This document shows, piece by piece, positions 59,450-64,000 of a DNA stretch of 64,000 nt. Each line of letters starts with the position of its first letter. Position 1 is the stretch's first letter. The notes under the pieces are model-generated. The model was not told the origin of the DNA. It saw nothing but the letters and a program-made list of their open reading frames with translations, and did no database searches. The DNA comes from Sphingomonas albertensis (lineage in GTDB: Bacteria; Pseudomonadota; Alphaproteobacteria; Sphingomonadales; Sphingomonadaceae): NCBI RefSeq assembly GCF_014358075.1, contig NZ_JACONT010000020.1, positions 1 through 64,000 on the forward strand. Direction: 5' to 3'. Both the position numbers and the translations under genes were made by a program.

Positions 59450-60502
59450 ATCATCCACCTCCGCCCCGTCCAGTTCGTCGACACCCCGATCGGCCACGCA
59501 GACGGCAGCGTCGCGCGCATCGCCGGTGGCCTGCAGTGGTTCGCCGCGTACGAGGTGATCGAAGGCCGCACCCGCCGCACCATCCCCGTCGCCGACGTGG
59601 CAAAGCTGGGCGATCGCGCCACGCACCTCCACGCCGTCATCACCGCCCCCCGTGCCGCACTCCAGCTCGGCGAACGCACGCTCCGTTTCGACCAGCCGGT
59701 CGTCGCCGGCATCCTCAACGTCACCCCCGACAGCTTCTCCGACGGCGGCAAGCATGTCGAAGACCCCGCCGCTGCCGCCGCAGCCGGCATCGACATGGCC
59801 GCCGCCGGTGCGACGCTGATCGACGTCGGCGGCGAATCGACCCGCCCCGGGGCTGCAGCCGTGTGGGAAGGCGACGAGATCGCGCGGCTCGTGCCCGTCG
59901 TCGAACGCCTCGCCCGCGCCGGCGCGATCGTCTCGGTCGACACCCGCAAGGCGGCAGTGATGGAAGCGACGCTTGCTGCCGGTGCGCACATCGTCAACGA
60001 CGTTGCAGCGCTCCTGTGGGACGATCGCGCGCTCGATGTCGTCGCGAAAAGCGGCTGCCCGGTCGTGCTGATGCATTCGCCCGACCCCAAGAAGGGCGGG
60101 CACGGCGACGGCGGCTACGCCAACGTCCTGACCGACGTGTTCGACTGGCTCGAAACCCGCATCGCCGCCGTCGTCGCGGGCGGCGTCGAGCGGTCGCGGA
60201 TCATGGTCGATCCCGGCATCGGCTTCGGCAAGACGCTGGCCGAGAACCTCGCGCTGCTCAACAGCCTCGCGATCTTCCACGGGCTCGGTTGCCCGATCAT
60301 GCTCGGCGCGAGCCGCAAGCGCCTGATTGGCGCGCTCTCGAACGAAGCACCGGTCGACCAGCGTCTCGCCGGCTCGCTCGCACTAGCGCTGAAAGGCGCG
60401 GAGGCGGGCGTCCAGATCCTGCGCGTCCACGACGTTGCCGAGACGGTACAGGCGGTGAAGATCTGGCGAGGCCTGCGCGATCAGTCGCTTATCGGCGGCT
60501 GA
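59450..60502 (+). CDS. folP: Dihydropteroate synthase, non-canonical start
   Basis: Joins p-aminobenzoate to the pterin in folate synthesis. Motifs VAGILNVTPDSFSDGGK, DVGGESTRPG, SVDTRKAAV, VVLMHSP, DPGIGFGKT and LGASRKRLIG cover the whole TIM barrel. Upstream of the first ordinary start (GTG 59555) the frame still codes for plausible sequence (HLRPVQFVD, RIAGGLQWFAAYE) back to ATC codons at 59450/59453, just after AGGAG at 59441. So the true start is probably a rare ATC, or the GTG with a shortened N-terminus. The repeat directly upstream may have removed the original start. Confidence 0.9.
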   Translation: MIHLRPVQFVDTPIGHADGSVARIAGGLQWFAAYEVIEGRTRRTIPVADVAKLGDRATHLHAVITAPRAALQLGERTLRFDQPVVAGILNVTPDSFSDGGKHVEDPAAAAAAGIDMAAAGATLIDVGGESTRPGAAAVWEGDEIARLVPVVERLARAGAIVSVDTRKAAVMEATLAAGAHIVNDVAALLWDDRALDVVAKSGCPVVLMHSPDPKKGGHGDGGYANVLTDVFDWLETRIAAVVAGGVERSRIMVDPGIGFGKTLAENLALLNSLAIFHGLGCPIMLGASRKRLIGALSNEAPVDQRLAGSLALALKGAEAGVQILRVHDVAETVQAVKIWRGLRDQSLIGG

Positions 60503-60569
60503 TGATCGCTGCATTGCAGCGAAACGCCTCTTCGCGCATTAAACGCAACGGAAACAAGGGAGCTTTCGT

Positions 60570-61454
60570 TTGATCGTCACTGCAACACCGCGCTTCAGTC
60601 AGATCCTAAGCGAGGTCTGGCGCCCGCTGCTCGGGCTCTTCGTCTGGGACGTGGTCGTCACGATCACCTATTACGTCCTGCCGTTCCACGCGCCGGCCTT
60701 GCCGCTGACGCTGTTCGGTACCGCCCTCGCGCTGTTCCTCGGTTTCCGCGATAATTCGGCGTACCAGCGCTGGTGGGAAAGCCGCGGGCTGTGGGGGCTG
60801 ATGATCAACGCCTCGCGCAGCCTGGCACGTATGGCGCGCAACATGTTGCCCGAGCCCGAGGGCCACGACATGAAGCGGACCATCGTCCTCCGCCAGATCG
60901 CGTATGTGAACGCTCTGCGCTGTCAGTTGCGCAAGCAGCCGGCGGCGCCAGAGGTGCTGCGCTTCCTGTCGCAGGAGGAGGCCTCGTTCGCGCTCGAGCG
61001 GACCAACATCGCCAACGGCCTGCTCGACGGCACCGGCCGCCGGATCGACGTCGCGCGGCGCAACGGCTGGATCGACACCATCCAGCAGACGCAGTTCGAG
61101 GCGATCCTCGTCGACATCGCCAACGCGCAGGGCGGCATGGAGCGGATCAAGAACACGCCGCTGCCCAACCAGTACCGGTTCTTCCCGAGCCTGTTCACGC
61201 GACTGTTCTGCGTCCTGCTGCCGATCGGTCTGGTCGAGACGCTGGGCTATGCGACCCCGGTCGGCTCGACGATCGCCGGCCTGATGTTCCTGGCCGTGCT
61301 GCAGATCGGCGACGATCTGGTCGATCCGTTCGCGGACACGATCCACGACGTGCCCTTGAACGCGATGTGCCGCACGATCGAGATCGATCTGCTTCAGGCG
61401 ATCGGCGATCCGGCGCCCGAGCCGTTGCAGCCCGAGAAGGGTGTGCTCTGGTAG
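60570..61454 (+). CDS. Bestrophin family ion channel
   Basis: A 294-residue membrane protein of the bacterial bestrophin (YneE) family. Landmarks: PLTLFGTALALFLGFRDNSAYQRWWE, RQIAYVNALRCQLR, NGWIDTIQQTQFEAIL and the C-terminal GDDLVDPFADTIHDVPL. Bacterial members are cation or anion channels. TTG start at 60570 with AAGGGAGC upstream. Confidence 0.92.
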   Translation: MIVTATPRFSQILSEVWRPLLGLFVWDVVVTITYYVLPFHAPALPLTLFGTALALFLGFRDNSAYQRWWESRGLWGLMINASRSLARMARNMLPEPEGHDMKRTIVLRQIAYVNALRCQLRKQPAAPEVLRFLSQEEASFALERTNIANGLLDGTGRRIDVARRNGWIDTIQQTQFEAILVDIANAQGGMERIKNTPLPNQYRFFPSLFTRLFCVLLPIGLVETLGYATPVGSTIAGLMFLAVLQIGDDLVDPFADTIHDVPLNAMCRTIEIDLLQAIGDPAPEPLQPEKGVLW

Positions 61455-61494
61455 GCTGATCGATCGGCAGTGCGGCTTGGGACTTCAGGACCCT

Positions 61495-61977
61495 TCAGAC
61501 CTGCCGCCCGCCGCTCCGGTCGAGCAGTCGATCGATCGACCAGCGGCCGCTGCCGACGATCAGCAGATACAGGCATCCGAGCAGCATGGTGAGATCCGCG
61601 CGGCTCTCGTGCTGTGCGCTCCAGAAGCCGTAGCGCTTGAAGTCGGGAAGGCTGAACGGTCCAAGCTCATGTCCCAACAGGATCGGGAGTTTGGTCGTGA
61701 TCAGCGCCACGATCATGGTCACGATCAGTGGAATGGCGGCAAGCCGGGTGAACAGCCCGACAATGATGAGCGCCCCGCATGCGAGTTCCACCATGCCGAC
61801 GAACGGCCCCGTAAATTCGGGGTAGGGGATGCCGATCTTCGTGAAGCGGCCGGCGCCCAGAATGTCGGGAAACAGCAGCTTCTGGATGCCTTCGGGGAAA
61901 AACACGACGAGGCCGACCGCCAACCGGATCAGGATCGTCGATGGACTCGCGGTACTGCGGATGATGCTCGTGAACAT
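61495..61977 (-). CDS. DoxX family membrane protein
   Basis: A 160-residue protein with four helices. The stretch RLAVGLVVFFPEGIQKLLFP and GRFTKIGIPYPEFTGPFVGMVELACGALI are DoxX hallmarks. Such proteins have varied redox or sulfur-linked roles. Start at 61977 (MFTSIIRST). Confidence 0.9.
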   Translation of the reverse strand: MFTSIIRSTASPSTILIRLAVGLVVFFPEGIQKLLFPDILGAGRFTKIGIPYPEFTGPFVGMVELACGALIIVGLFTRLAAIPLIVTMIVALITTKLPILLGHELGPFSLPDFKRYGFWSAQHESRADLTMLLGCLYLLIVGSGRWSIDRLLDRSGGRQV

Positions 61978-62082
61978 GCGGAGGCCATACTGCGTTCGAT
62001 GACGAACGAGCAAAGCATTCGTGCCGCGCGCCGCGGCAGCATTGGCGAGGTATTTGCCGTGTTCCTGAAGCTCGGGCTCACC

Positions 62083-63498
62083 TCAGGCGGCGTTGTCGAT
62101 CCCTAGGTCGCTGAGCTTGCGGTACAGCGTCGAGCGGCCGATGCCGAGGCGGCGGGCGACTTCGGTCATGCGGCCGCGGTAATGGCCGATCGCTAGGCGG
62201 ATCACGTCGGCTTCGATCTCCTCGAGCGCGCGCAAATTGCCGTCGGGGCGGAACAGCGTGACCCCGCCACCACCTGCGGCCACCGTCGCGGGGCCACGCT
62301 GGCGATTGCCGAGCGCGGCGATCTGCGGAAAATCCTCCTCTGTCAGCGCGGCGCCTTCGCACAGCACGGCGGCGCGGAAGAGCGCGTTCTGCAACTGACG
62401 GACGTTGCCGGGCCAGTCATAGTGCACCAGCAGCTTCAGCGCGGCGTCGGTGATCCCGAGCGGCCTCAGCCCCGGTTGCTCGGCGATCCGCGCGAGCAGG
62501 TGACGGGCGAGCGCGGGGATGTCGCCGGTGCGTTCGCGCAAGGGGGGGATCGTCACCTGCACCGCGTTCAGCCGGTAATACAGGTCCTCGCGGAACCGCC
62601 CCGCCTCGACCTCGTCGAGCAACCGCTGGTTGGTCGCGGCGATCACCCGGACGTCGACGTCACGCGCATGGCGCGCGCCGATCGGCTGGACCTCGCCGGT
62701 GTGGAGCAGATGGAGCAGCTTGGCCTGCGCCTCCAGCGGCATCTCGCCGATCTCGTCGAGAAACAGCGTGCCGCCATCGGCATCGTGGAACCGGCCGATC
62801 TTGCGCTCGAACGCGCCGGTGAACGCGCCTTCCTCGTGGCCGAACAGTTCCGATTCGATCAGATTGGCGGGCATCGCCGCGCAATTGACGGTGACCATCG
62901 GTTTCTTGGCGCGTGGCGAGGCGGCGTGAATCGCCTCGGCGACGACCGCCTTGCCGACCCCGCTCTCGCCCTCGACCAGCACCGCGACACGCGCACGGGC
63001 GGCCTTTGCCGCGATCGCCAGCGCGGCGCGGAAATCGGGTGAGGAGCCGACGATCTCGTCGAACGCGAGCAGCGCGGGGATCTTCTCGGTGAGCGGGCGC
63101 AGTTCGCCCGCGGCGGTGCCGGCGACGGCCGCTTCCAGCGCGGCGAGCACGCGGTCGGGCGCGAGCGGCTTGACCAGGAAGTCGGTCGCGCCGGCGCGCA
63201 TCGCCGAGACCGCGTGCGCGACCGAGCCGTTGGCGGTGAGCATCAGGATCGGCAGCGCGGGCCGGCGTTCGCGGAGTTCGGCGATCAGCGCGGTCGCGTC
63301 GCCATCGGGGGCGGAATGATCGAGCAGGATCGCGTCGAGCTGCATCCCGTCCTGCGTGCCGAGCGTGGCGATCGCCATCTCGCCATCGGTCGCGAACACC
63401 GCGCGCCAGCCGCCACGCGCAGCAAGCGCGGCGACCAGCCGGCGTTGCGCGGGCTCGTCGTCGATCAGCAATACTAGGCGCTGGCCGTTACGCGTCAT
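62083..63498 (-). CDS. Sigma-54-dependent response regulator, NtrC family
   Basis: A 471-residue activator: receiver domain (1-~120) with acidic pair Asp13-Asp14 and phospho-acceptor Asp60 (ILLDHSA), AAA+ domain (~140-370) with Walker A GESGVGK, the sigma-54 loop GAFTGA and [18 protein letters not shown], and a C-terminal Fis-type helix-turn-helix ([22 protein letters not shown]). No histidine kinase is adjacent, so its input is unknown. The start at 63498 is used. Confidence 0.94.
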   Translation of the reverse strand: MTRNGQRLVLLIDDEPAQRRLVAALAARGGWRAVFATDGEMAIATLGTQDGMQLDAILLDHSAPDGDATALIAELRERRPALPILMLTANGSVAHAVSAMRAGATDFLVKPLAPDRVLAALEAAVAGTAAGELRPLTEKIPALLAFDEIVGSSPDFRAALAIAAKAARARVAVLVEGESGVGKAVVAEAIHAASPRAKKPMVTVNCAAMPANLIESELFGHEEGAFTGAFERKIGRFHDADGGTLFLDEIGEMPLEAQAKLLHLLHTGEVQPIGARHARDVDVRVIAATNQRLLDEVEAGRFREDLYYRLNAVQVTIPPLRERTGDIPALARHLLARIAEQPGLRPLGITDAALKLLVHYDWPGNVRQLQNALFRAAVLCEGAALTEEDFPQIAALGNRQRGPATVAAGGGGVTLFRPDGNLRALEEIEADVIRLAIGHYRGRMTEVARRLGIGRSTLYRKLSDLGIDNAA

Positions 63499-63638
63499 GG
63501 CGAATCCTGTCCCGTTCCGGCACGTGCAATAGCGCAATCGAGTAAAGGGCGCCTTAAATGTCTCGCTTGGCGATCCCGGATGTGCGGGTTAAGGTCGACG
63601 GCATAGAGGATGGCACTGACAGGATTGGGGCACGAACC

Positions 63639-63761
63639 ATGGCCGGCAACGGAGACATGAAGGCGCACGTCGCGACCTATTCGAGCGTGACGGGGATGAT
63701 GAAATGGGGCTCGATCGGGTGCGCGCTGGTCGTCGCGCTCGTCATCTGGCTGATTTCGTAA
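63639..63761 (+). CDS. aa3-type cytochrome c oxidase subunit IV
   Basis: A 40-residue single-helix protein. MKAHVATYSSVTGMMKWGSI is the conserved core of the alphaproteobacterial aa3 oxidase subunit IV, followed by a membrane helix VVALVIWLIS. The ATG at 63639 begins the family-length protein. Just upstream of pntAA, a common neighbour. Confidence 0.88.
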   Translation: MAGNGDMKAHVATYSSVTGMMKWGSIGCALVVALVIWLIS

Positions 63762-63765
63762 CATC

Positions 63766-64000
63766 ATGAAGATCGCCGTCCTCAAAGAGCAAGCGGACGG
63801 CGAGCGGCGGGTTTCCGCGACGCCGGAAACGGTGAAGAAGTTCATCGCGCTGGGGGCCACGCTGGCAGTGGAGGCGGGGGCGGGCGAGACGGCATCGATC
63901 GCCGATGCCGCCTATGCGGAGGCGGGCGCGTCGGTCGGCGATCGTGCGGCGACGCTGGCGGGGGCGGATATCGTGCTCGGCGTTCAGGGGCCTGATCCTG
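63766..64000 (+). CDS. pntAA: NAD(P) transhydrogenase subunit alpha, start only
   Basis: The first 78 residues of the alpha subunit: MKIAVLKEQADGERRVSATPETVKK, then LGATLAVEAGAGETASIADA and VLGVQGPDP. The proton-pumping transhydrogenase makes NADPH. The gene runs off the end of the window; stop and most domains are not seen. Confidence 0.9.
   Translation, partial: MKIAVLKEQADGERRVSATPETVKKFIALGATLAVEAGAGETASIADAAYAEAGASVGDRAATLAGADIVLGVQGPDP

Overview
This window reads as chromosomal DNA of a GC-rich alphaproteobacterium, most likely a Sphingomonas-type organism. The evidence is a carotenoid set (crtB, crtI, crtY plus a hydroxylase-superfamily gene), a CcrM-type GANTC methyltransferase next to rnhB, a 40-residue aa3-type cytochrome oxidase subunit IV, a DUF1674/SDHAF4-like protein, and several families of short GC-rich inverted repeats. 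No rRNA, insertion sequence, CRISPR array or integrase was seen. One tRNA (Lys, TTT) was found.

Layout. 0-8 kb: AsmA-like protein, SDHAF4-like protein, then rsmB, rpe, a heparinase II/III-like gene and purH. 8-10 kb: a PII protein and ammonium channel behind a sigma-54 promoter, closed by an intrinsic terminator. 10.7-15.6 kb: small membrane protein, DUF442 phosphatase/sulfurtransferase, recQ, a secreted aspartyl-protease-like protein and an orphan HsdR-N-like nuclease. 16-27 kb: Atm1-type ABC exporter, then the carotenoid region (crtY-crtI overlapping, crtB separated by a LOG gene and a cysteine-rich peptide gene) and a di-iron hydroxylase gene. 28-31 kb: two tandem Tat-exported ferritin-like proteins followed by an outer-membrane barrel. 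31.8-33.9 kb: TPP riboswitch and thiC.

33.9-37.2 kb is the accessory part: a visibly GC-poor 5'-nucleotidase gene split by a -1 frameshift at a U-UUU-UUC site, a RelBE-type module whose toxin carries an in-frame amber codon, an intact YefM-YoeB module, and a helix-turn-helix-like protein. 37-53 kb is mixed housekeeping: ung, N-carbamoylputrescine amidase, peptide transporter, nitroreductase, GntR regulator, arylamine N-acetyltransferase, acyl-CoA dehydrogenase, tsaC/sua5, msrA, galE, CitE-like lyase, PAP2 phosphatase, tRNA-Lys, folK, family-5 uracil glycosylase, metallo-hydrolase and aldo/keto reductase. 53-64 kb holds a dicarboxylate symporter, glmM, thiD, rnhB, ccrM, folP, bestrophin, DoxX, a sigma-54 activator and the start of pntAA.

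The most interesting signals are: (1) two repeat families that normally sit between genes but are inserted in frame inside thiD and the Sua5-type gene, each adding about 35 residues; (2) six GANTC sites packed in 136 bp just upstream of ccrM, suggesting methylation feedback; (3) the frameshifted nucleotidase beside one broken and one intact toxin-antitoxin module; (4) folP and a PAP2 gene whose conserved reading frames lack an ATG/GTG/TTG where one is expected.
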